NCBI GenBank assembly: GCA_937894795.1
Contig: CALCQV010000131.1
Location: 1-47,346, forward strand
Length of the DNA: 47,346 nucleotides
Direction of reading: 5' to 3'
DNA from: an uncultured Bacteroidales bacterium
GTDB taxonomy: Bacteria; Bacteroidota; Bacteroidia; Bacteroidales; Lentimicrobiaceae
Shown here: one piece after another, positions 8,018 through 17,697 of the stretch
Position numbering within the stretch: position 1 is the first letter of the stretch
Layout: the number at the start of each line of letters is the position of its first letter
The notes under the pieces: model-generated
Seen by the model: only the letters and a program-made list of their open reading frames with translations
Databases searched by the model: none
Told to the model about the DNA's origin: nothing
Position numbers and translations under genes: made by a program

Positions 8018-9358
8018 ATGAATATTATTATTGCCGGTGACGGTGAAGTAGGGTTTCATTTAGCTAAAATGCTATCCGGTGAAAATCATAATATTACGGT
8101 GGTAGATCCACACGAGGAACTACTTAAAATGATTGAAACACATACTGATCTGTTAACAATAACTGGAGATTCTGCTTCGATTGAGATTCTTGAACAGGCC
8201 AATGTGCGGAATGCTGATTTACTAATCTCAGTTGTTCATGATGAAAAGATAAATATCACTACATGTGCTATTGGTAAAAAGCTTGGCGCACGTCGTACTA
8301 TTGCCAGAATTGACAACGTTGAATACTTGACAAATGAGAATCGTGAATTGATGCGTACTATTGGCATTGATTCAATGGTTTGTCCGGAGCGGATAGCTTC
8401 CAAGGAGATCGTGAAATTGCTCAGACAACCTGCTGCAACTGAAATATTTGACTTTACTGATAACAGGCTTTCGCTCATTCTTCTAAGGCTTGATGAAAAA
8501 GCACAGGTACTTAATAAAACTTTAAATCAAATTGCATCAGAGAACCCTAAGCTTGATTTTAGAGCTGTTGCCATTCATAGGAACAACAAGACTATTATCC
8601 CTAAAGGTGATGATATGTTCAAGTTGAATGATCTTACTTATGTTATCACAAAACCTCAGGGCATTGACTCATTAATGCGTCTGGGAGGTAAGGAAATAGT
8701 TGACATTCATAATGTGATGATTGTTGGCGGTGGCCGAATTGGACGTAAAACTGCACAATTGCTGGAGCGTGAAATGAATGTCAAACTGATTGAGATTAAC
8801 AAGGATCGGGCTTTCAACCTTATTGATCAATTGGAGAAGACCCTTATTATCAATGCTGATGCACGTGACATTGAATTACTTGAAGATGAAGGTATCCGTA
8901 ATATGGATGCGTTTATTGCCGTAACCAATGATTATGAAACGAACATTCTAACCTGCTTGCTTGCCCAACGATTTGGAGTTAAGAAAGTAATACCTCTTGT
9001 TGAAAATATAGACTACATAAGTATCTCACAAAGTATAGGAATTGAAACCGTAATAAATAAAAAGCTTATTACCGCTTCATACATTGTCGGTTTTACAATG
9101 AATGCTGATGTGCGTTCTACAAAATGTCTTAGTGGGGTTGATGCTGAAGTGCTTGAATTCCTGGTAAAACCGGGATCAATAGCAACAAAAAAGCAAATAA
9201 AATATCTTGATTGCCCAAGAGGTAGTATAATAGGGGGTATTGTTCGTGGAAACCAGAGCTTTATAGCAATTGGTGATCTTCAAATTAAGGAAAACGACAA
9301 TGTGGTTGTTTTCGCTTTACCTGAAGCAATAAGCAAGGTTCAAAGTCTTTTCAATTAA
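8018..9358 (+). CDS. trkA: Trk potassium uptake regulatory subunit TrkA
   Basis: 446 aa with two tandem RCK/TrkA-N plus TrkA-C units, the usual full-length arrangement. The first Rossmann nucleotide site is IIAGDGEVGFHLA at the N-terminus, with VVDPHEE ending the second strand. The second is MIVGGGRIGRKTA at about residue 235, followed by IEINKD. It is the cytoplasmic gating ring that binds NAD(H) or ATP and controls the TrkH channel. trkH follows after 15 bp, so the two form an operon. Confidence 0.95.
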   Translation: MNIIIAGDGEVGFHLAKMLSGENHNITVVDPHEELLKMIETHTDLLTITGDSASIEILEQANVRNADLLISVVHDEKINITTCAIGKKLGARRTIARIDNVEYLTNENRELMRTIGIDSMVCPERIASKEIVKLLRQPAATEIFDFTDNRLSLILLRLDEKAQVLNKTLNQIASENPKLDFRAVAIHRNNKTIIPKGDDMFKLNDLTYVITKPQGIDSLMRLGGKEIVDIHNVMIVGGGRIGRKTAQLLEREMNVKLIEINKDRAFNLIDQLEKTLIINADARDIELLEDEGIRNMDAFIAVTNDYETNILTCLLAQRFGVKKVIPLVENIDYISISQSIGIETVINKKLITASYIVGFTMNADVRSTKCLSGVDAEVLEFLVKPGSIATKKQIKYLDCPRGSIIGGIVRGNQSFIAIGDLQIKENDNVVVFALPEAISKVQSLFN

Positions 9359-9373
9359 CCTGGGTTTTCAACG

Positions 9374-10873
9374 ATGTCTACAATGCGCGACATAAATAAG
9401 TTTGCGATATTTAAAGTCCTTGGTGTACTGTTAATTATTGAAGGATTGTTTCTGTTAATTTGCCTGATTCCCTCGGCGTATTATACACATGATCTTACTT
9501 CTAATCTGAGATTGCTTGATCCAAAACATGATTTCCTTCCACTATTGGTATCTGGCTTATTTACTTCAACCATAGGACTTGCCCTGTTCTTTTTAAATCG
9601 TCGACTTGACCAGAACAGTATAGGTAAACGCGAAGGGTATATTATTGTAAGCCTTGCCTGGGTCCTAATTTCTTTGCTGGGATCACTCCCATATTTGCTC
9701 AGTGGAGTCGCAACTTCTTTTGCTGATGCTTTTTTTGAGACCATGTCAGGATTTACAACTACGGGAGCATCGGTTTTTACTGACATAGAATCAATACCAA
9801 AAGGAATTCTTTTCTGGCGTGCGTTGACACATTGGATTGGTGGAATGGGAATAATTGTGCTTTCTTTAGCCGTATTGCCAATTCTGGGTATTGGGGGTAT
9901 GCAGCTGTTTGTTGCTGAAGTTCCAGGAGTTACACCTGATAAGTTGACCCCCCGCATCACCCAAACTGCCAAAAACTTATGGGGAATATATGTGGTACTG
10001 ACTTTACTTTGTACAGTGATGCTTATGTTTGGTGGTTTGAATCTTTTTGATGCCCTATGTCATGCATTTGCAACCTTGGCTACCGGTGGATTTGGAACTA
10101 AAAATGATTCAGTTGTCGGCTTTTCTCCATACCTTCAATATGTTCTGATATTCTTCATGTACTTGGCGGGTATAAACTTCTCATTGCACTTCTTCGTGCT
10201 TAAAAGGAAATTCAGACTTGCTTTCACAAATGAAGAATGGAAGAATTACACTTTCATAATTCTGATTACAACTTTGATAATAGGAGTCGCATTATTTATT
10301 GCGCAAGATAATTCACTTGAAAAATCATTCAGAGATTCTTTATTCACTGTAGTTTCAATAATTACTACTACAGGATTTGTAAGTGCTGACTACCTGCTAT
10401 GGCCTCAACATACATGGATAATAATACTGCTTTTGATGTTTATTGGAGGATCTGCGGGATCAACAGGTGGAGGTGTTAAAGTGATCAGAATAGTATTGCT
10501 GCTTAAAAACAGTATGCTTGAACTCAAACGGTTAATTCATCCTCAGGCTATTATACCTGTTCGTTTAAATGGACGATCTGTGCCTCAAGGGATTATCTTT
10601 AATGTTCTGGCTTTCTTTCTTATTTATATCATTATTTTCGGCATAGGATCACTTATACTATCAATAATTGGCCTCAATTTTGAATCTTCTGTTGGAGCTG
10701 TAGCATCGGCCTTAGGTAATATAGGACCGGGGTTTGGAACTGTAGGACCTATGCTCAACTATAGTTTGGTTTCAGATACGGGTAAATGGTTGTTATCATT
10801 CCTGATGTTGTTGGGTCGTCTGGAATTGTTTACTGTCTTAATCCTATTCTCTTCTGCTTTCTGGAACAAGTAA
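9374..10873 (+). CDS. trkH: Trk potassium uptake membrane subunit TrkH
   Basis: 499 aa, strongly hydrophobic, with about ten membrane helices. The four selectivity-filter repeats of the SKT family are visible: TMSGFTTTGAS, FATLATGGFGTKN, VVSIITTTGFVSADY and ALGNIGPGFGTVG. The glycine-rich gating loop GGSAGSTGGGVKVIR is present after the third repeat. It forms the potassium-conducting pore with TrkA. No terminator is obvious downstream. Confidence 0.95.
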   Translation: MSTMRDINKFAIFKVLGVLLIIEGLFLLICLIPSAYYTHDLTSNLRLLDPKHDFLPLLVSGLFTSTIGLALFFLNRRLDQNSIGKREGYIIVSLAWVLISLLGSLPYLLSGVATSFADAFFETMSGFTTTGASVFTDIESIPKGILFWRALTHWIGGMGIIVLSLAVLPILGIGGMQLFVAEVPGVTPDKLTPRITQTAKNLWGIYVVLTLLCTVMLMFGGLNLFDALCHAFATLATGGFGTKNDSVVGFSPYLQYVLIFFMYLAGINFSLHFFVLKRKFRLAFTNEEWKNYTFIILITTLIIGVALFIAQDNSLEKSFRDSLFTVVSIITTTGFVSADYLLWPQHTWIIILLLMFIGGSAGSTGGGVKVIRIVLLLKNSMLELKRLIHPQAIIPVRLNGRSVPQGIIFNVLAFFLIYIIIFGIGSLILSIIGLNFESSVGAVASALGNIGPGFGTVGPMLNYSLVSDTGKWLLSFLMLLGRLELFTVLILFSSAFWNK

Positions 10874-10974
10874 TGTGATTTCTCAATAGTTTGTTTTCCT
10901 TTATATTATTAAATGATCGACATCTATTGATTATTGCGGTTAAGAAAGAGTATAAATAATATAAGAAATATTTA

Positions 10975-10982
10975 TATCTTTG
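10975..10982 (+). promoter_or_regulatory. -7 element TATCTTTG for the EEP hydrolase
   Basis: A perfect TAnnTTTG, 24 bp before the ATG at 11006. It lies downstream of the alternative TTG start at 10934, which supports the later start. Confidence 0.5.
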
Positions 10983-11005
10983 GAATAGTCAAAATAAAAG
11001 GCTAT

Positions 11006-12049
11006 ATGCGTAAAATCATCAAAGTCATTTTATGGCTATTATTTCTGGCATTTTTGCTGGTTGTCGGTTTCTTAGTTTATCAAGCATTAACAGAATACAG
11101 ACCGGCAAAGGTGGAGGTTCAATGGAGTGAGAAATCTGCTCCGGCAATTCAAGATACATTGACTATTATCAGTTGGAATGTCGGTTATTTCGGACTTGGA
11201 GCTGAGATGGACTTTTTTTATGAAGGAGGTAAGATGGTAAGGCCTTCTCAACAATTGTATCAAAAATATAAGGAGGCGGCCTTAGCCCGAATACGGTCAT
11301 TTGACACTGCTTCATTTATTTTCTTGCAAGAAATTGATACACTGTCAGGTCGTACTTATTTCGATAATCAGTTAAATCTAATTAAATTATTACTTCCTGA
11401 CTATCATAGCTTCTATGGGGAAAACTATAATGCATGGGTTCCCATACCACCTCTTGACCCCATGGGCAAAGTCAGGGCAGGTATTGTCACATTAAGTCGT
11501 AATGATCCTGTATCTGTCAGGAGGGTATCTTTTGAATCATCCTACAACTGGCCAATGAGATTGTTTCAGCTTAAAAGATGTTTTTTAGAACTTCGATTCA
11601 ACACAAAGGATAATAAAGAACTTGTTTTGATCAATACTCACAATTCTGCATTCAGTGACGCTGCTGCATTGAGAGAAAAGGAGCTGAATAGTTTAAAAGG
11701 TATCATGCTTGAAGAATACAAGAAAGGAAATTATGTGATAGTTGGGGGAGATTGGAATCAGAATCCTCCAGATTTTGATACAACGTTAATATTGCCAACT
11801 TACAAGACTAAAAGAATTTTACCCGGTATACCGGAAGATTTAATCCCCAAAGGCTGGGTGTATGCATATGATCCTACTCACACAACAAACAGGGATGTTA
11901 ACATTCCTTATGCAGAAGGATTGACATATTCAACACTTATAGACTTTTTCATTCTTTCACCTAATGTCAGGTTACAAAGTGTAAGAACTATACCTAATGG
12001 TTATAGTGATGCCGATCATCAACCTGTTGTATTGAATGTCATTCTCTGA
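11006..12049 (+). CDS. Membrane-anchored endonuclease/exonuclease/phosphatase-family protein
   Basis: 347 aa from the ATG at 11006; the frame is open back to a TTG at 10934, but that lies upstream of the likely promoter. An N-terminal membrane anchor is followed by the EEP fold: SWNVGYFG with the first metal-proximal Asn, FLQEIDT with the metal-binding Glu, NTHNSAF, GGDWNQNP and the catalytic DADHQP. The fold covers DNases, sphingomyelinase-like and inositol phosphatases; the substrate cannot be read from these motifs. The anchor implies activity outside the cytoplasm. The gene is convergent with hemW, 8 bp apart. Confidence 0.85.
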   Translation: MRKIIKVILWLLFLAFLLVVGFLVYQALTEYRPAKVEVQWSEKSAPAIQDTLTIISWNVGYFGLGAEMDFFYEGGKMVRPSQQLYQKYKEAALARIRSFDTASFIFLQEIDTLSGRTYFDNQLNLIKLLLPDYHSFYGENYNAWVPIPPLDPMGKVRAGIVTLSRNDPVSVRRVSFESSYNWPMRLFQLKRCFLELRFNTKDNKELVLINTHNSAFSDAAALREKELNSLKGIMLEEYKKGNYVIVGGDWNQNPPDFDTTLILPTYKTKRILPGIPEDLIPKGWVYAYDPTHTTNRDVNIPYAEGLTYSTLIDFFILSPNVRLQSVRTIPNGYSDADHQPVVLNVIL

Positions 12050-12057
12050 TTGGGAAA

Positions 12058-13227
12058 TCAGATATAAAACAAGTCAGAGGCAATACCGTCAGCCAGAAAT
12101 TTTCCTTTATGGGTAAGGGTATAGATACTACCATTTTGATTTAGCATAGATTGGTCAAGCCATTTCATAGCCTGCTTTTCAAAGTAGTGTTCGTATTCAG
12201 CTCCAAATTGTTGTTTAATCTCTTTAGTATCGCATCCCCACATGGTGCGCAATCCGGTCATCACATTTTCATTGTACAGATTACTTAGAGTCAGTTTTTC
12301 GAACTCTGCTGGAATAGTGCCCAATTTAATGGCTTCCAGGTATTCATGAATGGATGATACATTCCATTGACGGGAAGTTCCATTGAATGAGTGAGCAGAT
12401 GGGCCGAAACCCAGATAATCTATTCCCTTCCAATACGAAAGGTTGTGTTTGGCATAGTGCCCGGGTAGACAGAAATTTGAAATCTCATAATGCAGATAAC
12501 CGTGGTTCTCCATAAACTTCATCAAAATATCAAATTGCTCTGAAGATTGGATTTCATCAACCGGTTGTATCTTACCACTATCAATCAACTTAAATAATGG
12601 GGTACGTGGTTCTACTGTGAGCGAATAAGCTGATATGTGAGGAATGGAAAGCTCCGCAAACAATTCCAGATTTTTTATCCATTGATCATTTGACAGCGTT
12701 GGAATACCATAGATCAAATCAATTGTTAGGTCAGGAAAGCCAAATTTTCTGGCAAGTTTTATACTATCTAAGGCAGTTTCAACAGTATGGGCTCTGTTCA
12801 GGTAGTTAAGATCTTCTTGTCGGAATGATTGTATGCCGATGCTAAGTCTATTGACTCCCAGTTCTTTCCAGATAATTAGGTTTTCAGTGGTAATGTCATC
12901 CGGATTAGCTTCCAAAGTGATTTCCGCAGTAGCTGAAACCCTGTAGTTAAGATGAAGGTTATCAAATATTTGTTTTAATTGAGAAGAATCAAGCAATGAC
13001 GGGGTTCCTCCCCCAAAATAAACAGTATCAATGGAGTATCTTGCAATTTCTAATTCATTGATCCCCTTATCAAGTGAATCAGATGATAGTACTGGCAAAC
13101 GTAATTTCATTTCAAGGCAAATGGCCTGTATCATATCATTCATACTCTTTCTTGATACTACAGAGAAGAAATTACAATAGCTGCATTTATGCCGGCAATA
13201 TGGAATATGAATATAAATGCCTGCCAT
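12058..13227 (-). CDS. hemW: HemW-type radical SAM haem chaperone
   Basis: 389 aa. The radical SAM cluster is CRHKCSYCNF near the N-terminus, and YFGGGTPSLL, EANPDD and GIQSF follow as in HemN/HemW. True coproporphyrinogen III dehydrogenases (HemN) have a fourth Cys after the triad (CxxxCxxCxC); here that position is Phe, and the protein is shorter than HemN, so HemW is the better call. It ends a four-gene envelope operon, 4 bp after the lipid kinase. It is commonly annotated as oxygen-independent coproporphyrinogen oxidase; that activity is unlikely. Confidence 0.9.
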   Translation of the reverse strand: MAGIYIHIPYCRHKCSYCNFFSVVSRKSMNDMIQAICLEMKLRLPVLSSDSLDKGINELEIARYSIDTVYFGGGTPSLLDSSQLKQIFDNLHLNYRVSATAEITLEANPDDITTENLIIWKELGVNRLSIGIQSFRQEDLNYLNRAHTVETALDSIKLARKFGFPDLTIDLIYGIPTLSNDQWIKNLELFAELSIPHISAYSLTVEPRTPLFKLIDSGKIQPVDEIQSSEQFDILMKFMENHGYLHYEISNFCLPGHYAKHNLSYWKGIDYLGFGPSAHSFNGTSRQWNVSSIHEYLEAIKLGTIPAEFEKLTLSNLYNENVMTGLRTMWGCDTKEIKQQFGAEYEHYFEKQAMKWLDQSMLNQNGSIYTLTHKGKFLADGIASDLFYI

Positions 13228-13231
13228 TTGT

Positions 13232-14176
13232 TTATTGAGTTTCTTTACCCGTTATAATTGTAATACATCGTGGCATAATCTCGAATGTTATGGGAGTATG
13301 GCCCAGTGATTCACCATCAGTTTCAAGGAACAGTTTCGGGTTTGATTCAACTTGTACAACTTGACCCCTAAACTGCTTTACCTGACTTAATTTCACGAAT
13401 GATCCGTCATATAATTTAGTAACATTTCTGAGAACAGTCATGCGCGTTACCTTGGTAATCAATGTAATATCAAAAAGCCCATCATCAGGAACAGCATCAG
13501 GAGCCTGTTTCATACCTCCCCCATTGTATTGACAAATGGCAACACTCATGCTGAAAATATCTTCATTAACAGGCTTTCCATCTATAATCAGCTTAGTGTC
13601 AGTTGATTTATGAACTATAAGACTAGTAAGAAGATTTATCAAATAGGAGAGAGGACCGCCTTTACCACTAGCTTTCTGCAAATTGGTTTTTTTCGCGACC
13701 AGAGCATCAAAGCCCAAACCGGCCATATTGATGAAATATCGTGAGTGCGTTTTATCCTTTGATTTGTAAATAACTTTTCCAATATCCTGACGGAAAGTAT
13801 TTTCCTTAACAATTACATCTATTGCATCTTTATAACCTGCAGGAATATTGAAAGTTCTGCCCCAGTCGTTCCCTGTTCCAACTGATATCATACCGATGAG
13901 TATTTCATCAGGAGCAAACCGATGTTGTCGGAAAACGCCATTAATCACCTCATTTAGTGTTCCATCGCCACCTACCACAAGGATTTTCCTGAAACCTGCG
14001 TCAATATACTTTCTGGCAAGCTTAACCGCATGATTTGGTGCATCAGTAAATACACAAGTAAATTCAAGACCGGCTTCAGTGAGCAGTCTGGCTATTTCCA
14101 GCCAATCTTTTTCTCCTTTTTTCCTGCCGGCATTAGGATTTACAATAACAAACCATTCTTTACCGGTTGACTTCAT
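13232..14176 (-). CDS. Diacylglycerol kinase-family lipid kinase
   Basis: 314 aa. The N-terminal VNPNAGRKKG and the nucleotide motif VVGGDGTLNEVING define the DAGK catalytic domain, with GTGNDWGR following. The C-terminal half is the YegS/DgkB beta domain (QAPDAVPDDGLFD, ending in LETDGES). The likely reaction is phosphorylation of diacylglycerol or a similar lipid at the inner membrane face. Its first 17 bp overlap the end of the GT9 gene, so translation is probably coupled. Confidence 0.9.
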   Translation of the reverse strand: MKSTGKEWFVIVNPNAGRKKGEKDWLEIARLLTEAGLEFTCVFTDAPNHAVKLARKYIDAGFRKILVVGGDGTLNEVINGVFRQHRFAPDEILIGMISVGTGNDWGRTFNIPAGYKDAIDVIVKENTFRQDIGKVIYKSKDKTHSRYFINMAGLGFDALVAKKTNLQKASGKGGPLSYLINLLTSLIVHKSTDTKLIIDGKPVNEDIFSMSVAICQYNGGGMKQAPDAVPDDGLFDITLITKVTRMTVLRNVTKLYDGSFVKLSQVKQFRGQVVQVESNPKLFLETDGESLGHTPITFEIMPRCITIITGKETQ

Positions 14177-15368
14177 TCCACTTCGTTTTAAAAGTATACT
14201 TTAAAACCATTGATTCCAAATATTGTTGAACCTGCTCAACTGTAATCAGTTGCATACATTCACAAGGGCCTGATTTTCTGCATTTGCTGCATTCCTTCTC
14301 AGCAACTAAGTAACCGGCCCTGATGCCAATCGGTGCCCATCTGCCAGGATGCATTGGCCTGATTGGAGGAAATAATCCTATGGCAATTTTGCCTAAAGCC
14401 GATGCAATATGCAGTGGGCCTGTTGAACCTGCAATCAGTACATCACTACATTGTATAAACTGATTGAATTGATTGAGTGAAAACTTACCGGTAACATCAG
14501 TTACATTGCCTGCTATTTCAAAAAAACCTTCATTGTGCAGCATTTTACCCTCTTCACTTGTGCCAGTAATAAAAACACGGACCTTATGAGAAGTGGATAG
14601 CATGGTTTTAGACATTAGCTGGCGTGACAGATTCGCATAGTTGTTTAAACCCCATTCCCGGGCACTGCCTTTTGATCGGGGATGAATAATGATATTCAGC
14701 TCATCAGGATTTAGTAATCCCCCAAAAGTAATATCTTTTATAGGTTTTGTAACGAAGCCATATAATGCCGGAATATTGTCAATGCTGATGCTGATGCTGT
14801 TGTTGTTGGAAGTATTAATAAATAATTCAGGAGCGATTCCTATTTTTATTGAGCCACCTGACTTGTCTGTATCTACTGTCTTATAATCAATAAGGATTTC
14901 ATTTAATGGAACCGGTTTTTCATCAATGATAAAGCCATGAACCCTTCTTGTAAGCTTCAGGTTTAAGATTGACTCATGAAGATTAGAATTTCGTCGGGAA
15001 ATTGGTACCAGATTATTGCAATACAACCAATTATAAATACGTCCAGTAGTTCCCAGTCGCTTTGGTATTCCTGCTTTATAGGCTAACCGGGCGATTTCCT
15101 TTCGTGGAAAAACATGAAGAATGATGTCAAAACCAAGTGTTCTGATTTGTTTAATGGAATCTTCTTCAGTTTGTTCCTTAATCTGTTGCCAGTCAATGAA
15201 CAAATCAATATTTGTGCATGATTCTATAATCGAGCGAGTGTAAGGCATGCCCAGAAAGCTGATTTTTGCTTCAGGGAAACGCATTCTTAACAATCCTGCC
15301 AGCGGAAGTGTGAGTATAACATCTCCGATACTATCGGTACGGCTTATTAAGATGTGATTATAAGTCAT
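14160..15368 (-). CDS. Glycosyltransferase family 9 (heptosyltransferase-like)
   Basis: 402 aa, a GT-B enzyme. The N-terminus ISRTDSIGDVILTLPLAG is the GT9 signature, and the C-terminal AGSTGPLHIASALG is the family's nucleotide-sugar motif. A cysteine cluster (CSKCRKSGPCEC) near the end resembles one found in other heptosyltransferase-like proteins. The probable role is adding a sugar to the LPS core. It is longer than usual because of a loop at about residues 140-200. It overlaps the GT2 gene by 4 bp and the lipid kinase by 17 bp. Confidence 0.9.
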   Translation of the reverse strand: MTYNHILISRTDSIGDVILTLPLAGLLRMRFPEAKISFLGMPYTRSIIESCTNIDLFIDWQQIKEQTEEDSIKQIRTLGFDIILHVFPRKEIARLAYKAGIPKRLGTTGRIYNWLYCNNLVPISRRNSNLHESILNLKLTRRVHGFIIDEKPVPLNEILIDYKTVDTDKSGGSIKIGIAPELFINTSNNNSISISIDNIPALYGFVTKPIKDITFGGLLNPDELNIIIHPRSKGSAREWGLNNYANLSRQLMSKTMLSTSHKVRVFITGTSEEGKMLHNEGFFEIAGNVTDVTGKFSLNQFNQFIQCSDVLIAGSTGPLHIASALGKIAIGLFPPIRPMHPGRWAPIGIRAGYLVAEKECSKCRKSGPCECMQLITVEQVQQYLESMVLKYTFKTKWNEVNR

Positions 15369-16135
15369 CGGCCACTTGCTTTTGATTGCCTTATCAGCTG
15401 ATGAAGTTTGGCATATTTTAAAAATGTGGCAAATGCAGAAATGGAGCAGATGATAAATCCATAATATCCATCAAGAAATCCCGCCTTAAGGAAGTAGTCC
15501 TTTTTAAATTTAATTACCGGATTAAACAGAATATGGAAAACAGAACTTTTTTTATTTGCATCAAAGGCTTTTTGAGCTGTAAGATCAGTGAAATTGTTTG
15601 CCTGGATTACATGATCAGCAATGGAATGATAGGAATAATGTAACAGATCACCTTTTAAATGCTCAACTGCTGCTCCATTATTCATTATTATTGCTTCATG
15701 TATCAGTGAACCACTCCAGGAGCCTTCACTATAATTGAATAGGCGAATTTTCTTGTCAGGATACCATCCGCCATGTTTAATCCATTTTCCACAGTAATTT
15801 GTTAGACGGTTCATTGAATAGGCTGATGCTTTTTGGTTAGCAAGCACCTCGAGTATGCTTTGCTTCAACTCATCAGAGAGTGCTTCATCGGCATCAAGTG
15901 ATAGTATTAGGGGATATTTGGCCAGGCTGTTGGCAAAATTCTTTGTCTCAGTATATCCTAACCATTCATGTGTTTGAAAACGAACTCCATAGGAATGGCA
16001 AATAGTGGCTGTAAGATCATCTGATCCACTGTCAACAACCACAATATCATCTGTTAAACCTTCTACTGAGCGGAGGCACCGTTCTATATTCCTCTCTTCA
16101 TTCAGAGTGATTATGACTACTGATAGCATTGCCAT
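15365..16135 (-). CDS. Glycosyltransferase family 2, WaaE/KdtX-like
   Basis: 256 aa, a GT-A enzyme. VVIITLNEERNIERCLRS begins the nucleotide-binding fold, followed by VVDSGSDD and the metal-binding LSLDADEAL. WYPDKKIRLFN and the later SLIHEAI match LPS core beta-1,4-glucosyltransferases of the WaaE/KdtX type. One hydrophobic segment near the C-terminus could touch the membrane. It is first in a four-gene operon. The start could be ATG 16135 or ATG 16129; the -7 box ends only 5 bp before 16135. Confidence 0.9.
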   Translation of the reverse strand: MAMLSVVIITLNEERNIERCLRSVEGLTDDIVVVDSGSDDLTATICHSYGVRFQTHEWLGYTETKNFANSLAKYPLILSLDADEALSDELKQSILEVLANQKASAYSMNRLTNYCGKWIKHGGWYPDKKIRLFNYSEGSWSGSLIHEAIIMNNGAAVEHLKGDLLHYSYHSIADHVIQANNFTDLTAQKAFDANKKSSVFHILFNPVIKFKKDYFLKAGFLDGYYGFIICSISAFATFLKYAKLHQLIRQSKASGR

Positions 16136-16139
16136 AGTG

Positions 16140-16147
16140 CAAATATA
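16140..16147 (-). promoter_or_regulatory. -7 element TATATTTG at the head of the glycosyltransferase operon
   Basis: A TAnnTTTG match on the minus strand ending five bases before the first ATG. Transcription would start at or next to the start codon. No TTTG is found at the -33 position. Confidence 0.45.
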
Positions 16148-16223
16148 GTTGATTTTTACTATCGTTCCGATTCATTGTAAAAGGGTAGGGACCTCATAGG
16201 AATAAATGAAATCCTGTCAGTCA

Positions 16224-17591
16224 TCAATTATTATTTGATGAAATACCGGCAATCAGACTCTTATTGAGTTTCCAGTGCCCGGATTTTAGGTAAAGATATG
16301 AGAGAAGGCCTATAAGCAGAAAGTATATAATTTCTGTTGTCCATACCAGATAGATTGGCAGGTGAAAAACAGTAGTCAGAAGGTAGGTCACTATAAGGTA
16401 GATTCCAATTGTAACAACCTCAATAATTAGGGCAACCTCAGTGCGGGCTGTTCCCGAAACTCCATTAAAGAGAATATTTGAGAATGAGAATAATGATACA
16501 GCTGTCATTATCACATATAAAACAGGGAGTGTGTCATTAATCAAAGAAGGATCATTTGTATAAATTGAAATAATGCTCCTTGGTATAAACACAGCTATGC
16601 CAACAATGGCTGCAATAATCATGAAATTCAGTTTTGAGACTTTAAAAATGACAGGTATGACATTTTCACTTCGCCCTTCACCAATCAGGTTCCCAACAAG
16701 AGAACTGGTGGCTGATCCAAAGGCAAACACCGGAATTAGTAGGACAATGTATATACTTCTGATAATATTTGAAACTGCTAGTGAACGTTCACCCATCTTT
16801 TCGATAATCATGAAAAAAATAAACCAACCTGCAAGCGAAAGGAAAGTCTGGAGCATCACAAATACTGAAATATTAAAGGTTGTCTTAATTATCTTCCAAT
16901 CAAATGATCCAAAGTGAAAAAGATTATATTTTTTGAGGTCAACAACTTTCAGGGTGTATGTAAAGAAGAAAAAAGCTGATACTGTTTCTGAGATAGCTGA
17001 AGCCAATGCAGCGCCTCTGATACCCATTTCAGGGAAACCAAAATTTCCAAATATTAGGCAGTAATCCAGAAATATATTGGTACCTGCCAAAATAATTGCA
17101 TTATAAGTTAATACCCGTGTACTCGTGGTGCCAATATAGAATGCCCTTAAAAGAACATTGCCAAAGGCAAAGAATATTCCATAAATTCGATACTTTAGAA
17201 ATTCAATGCTGGCATGGTATATATCATTGGAAGAAATTAGCGGTCTGAGTATCTGTGGGGCAAAGAATGAGATGAACATAAATAAAATCAATCCCAAGCC
17301 CATCAAAAAGTATAGGCTATTGTCAGTAATTCTGCCTATTTCACCAAAATTCTTTTCGCCATTTCGGCGAGCAATAAGTATTTGTCCACCAATGCTAAAA
17401 CCAAAACCAAGCATAAAAAGTGAAATATAAAACAAGCCGGCTATTGCTGATGCGCCCAATTCCACTTCCCCAACACGACCAAGGAATGCAGTGTCGGTCA
17501 CATTCACGGCATTTTGGGCTATAAGGCTTAGGATTATTGGATAGGAGATATGCCAAATTTTACCATATCCCGGTGTTTTAATTTCTTTCAT
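16224..17591 (-). CDS. MATE-family efflux transporter
   Basis: 455 aa, with twelve hydrophobic segments in two similar halves. The first helix region (YPIILSLIAQNAVNVTDTAFLG) is the conserved MATE N-terminal pattern. Members export cationic drugs, dyes or metabolites using sodium or proton gradients; the substrate cannot be predicted. It is monocistronic, with its own consensus promoter placed almost on the start codon. Confidence 0.92.
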   Translation of the reverse strand: MKEIKTPGYGKIWHISYPIILSLIAQNAVNVTDTAFLGRVGEVELGASAIAGLFYISLFMLGFGFSIGGQILIARRNGEKNFGEIGRITDNSLYFLMGLGLILFMFISFFAPQILRPLISSNDIYHASIEFLKYRIYGIFFAFGNVLLRAFYIGTTSTRVLTYNAIILAGTNIFLDYCLIFGNFGFPEMGIRGAALASAISETVSAFFFFTYTLKVVDLKKYNLFHFGSFDWKIIKTTFNISVFVMLQTFLSLAGWFIFFMIIEKMGERSLAVSNIIRSIYIVLLIPVFAFGSATSSLVGNLIGEGRSENVIPVIFKVSKLNFMIIAAIVGIAVFIPRSIISIYTNDPSLINDTLPVLYVIMTAVSLFSFSNILFNGVSGTARTEVALIIEVVTIGIYLIVTYLLTTVFHLPIYLVWTTEIIYFLLIGLLSYLYLKSGHWKLNKSLIAGISSNNN

Positions 17592-17599
17592 AGGGGGCG

Positions 17600-17631
17600 C
17601 AAAGCTAATAGTAAATTGTTAATGCAACAAA
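17600..17631 (-). promoter_or_regulatory. Consensus promoter of the MATE gene, nearly leaderless
   Basis: On the minus strand, TTTG (17631-17628), 20 bp, then TAGCTTTG (17607-17600): a full match to the Bacteroidota consensus. The -7 box ends nine bases before the ATG (17591), so the mRNA leader would be about 0-5 nt. Confidence 0.7.
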
Positions 17632-17697
17632 TGAATGTAACAAGTTGCTTAACAATATAACAATAGCTTGACGGACTACTGCTTAGGGGAAGAGGGC

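Noticed and set aside
12058..13227. Oxygen-independent coproporphyrinogen III oxidase (HemN)
   Set aside because: The fourth Cys of HemN is Phe and the protein is short, so HemW fits better.
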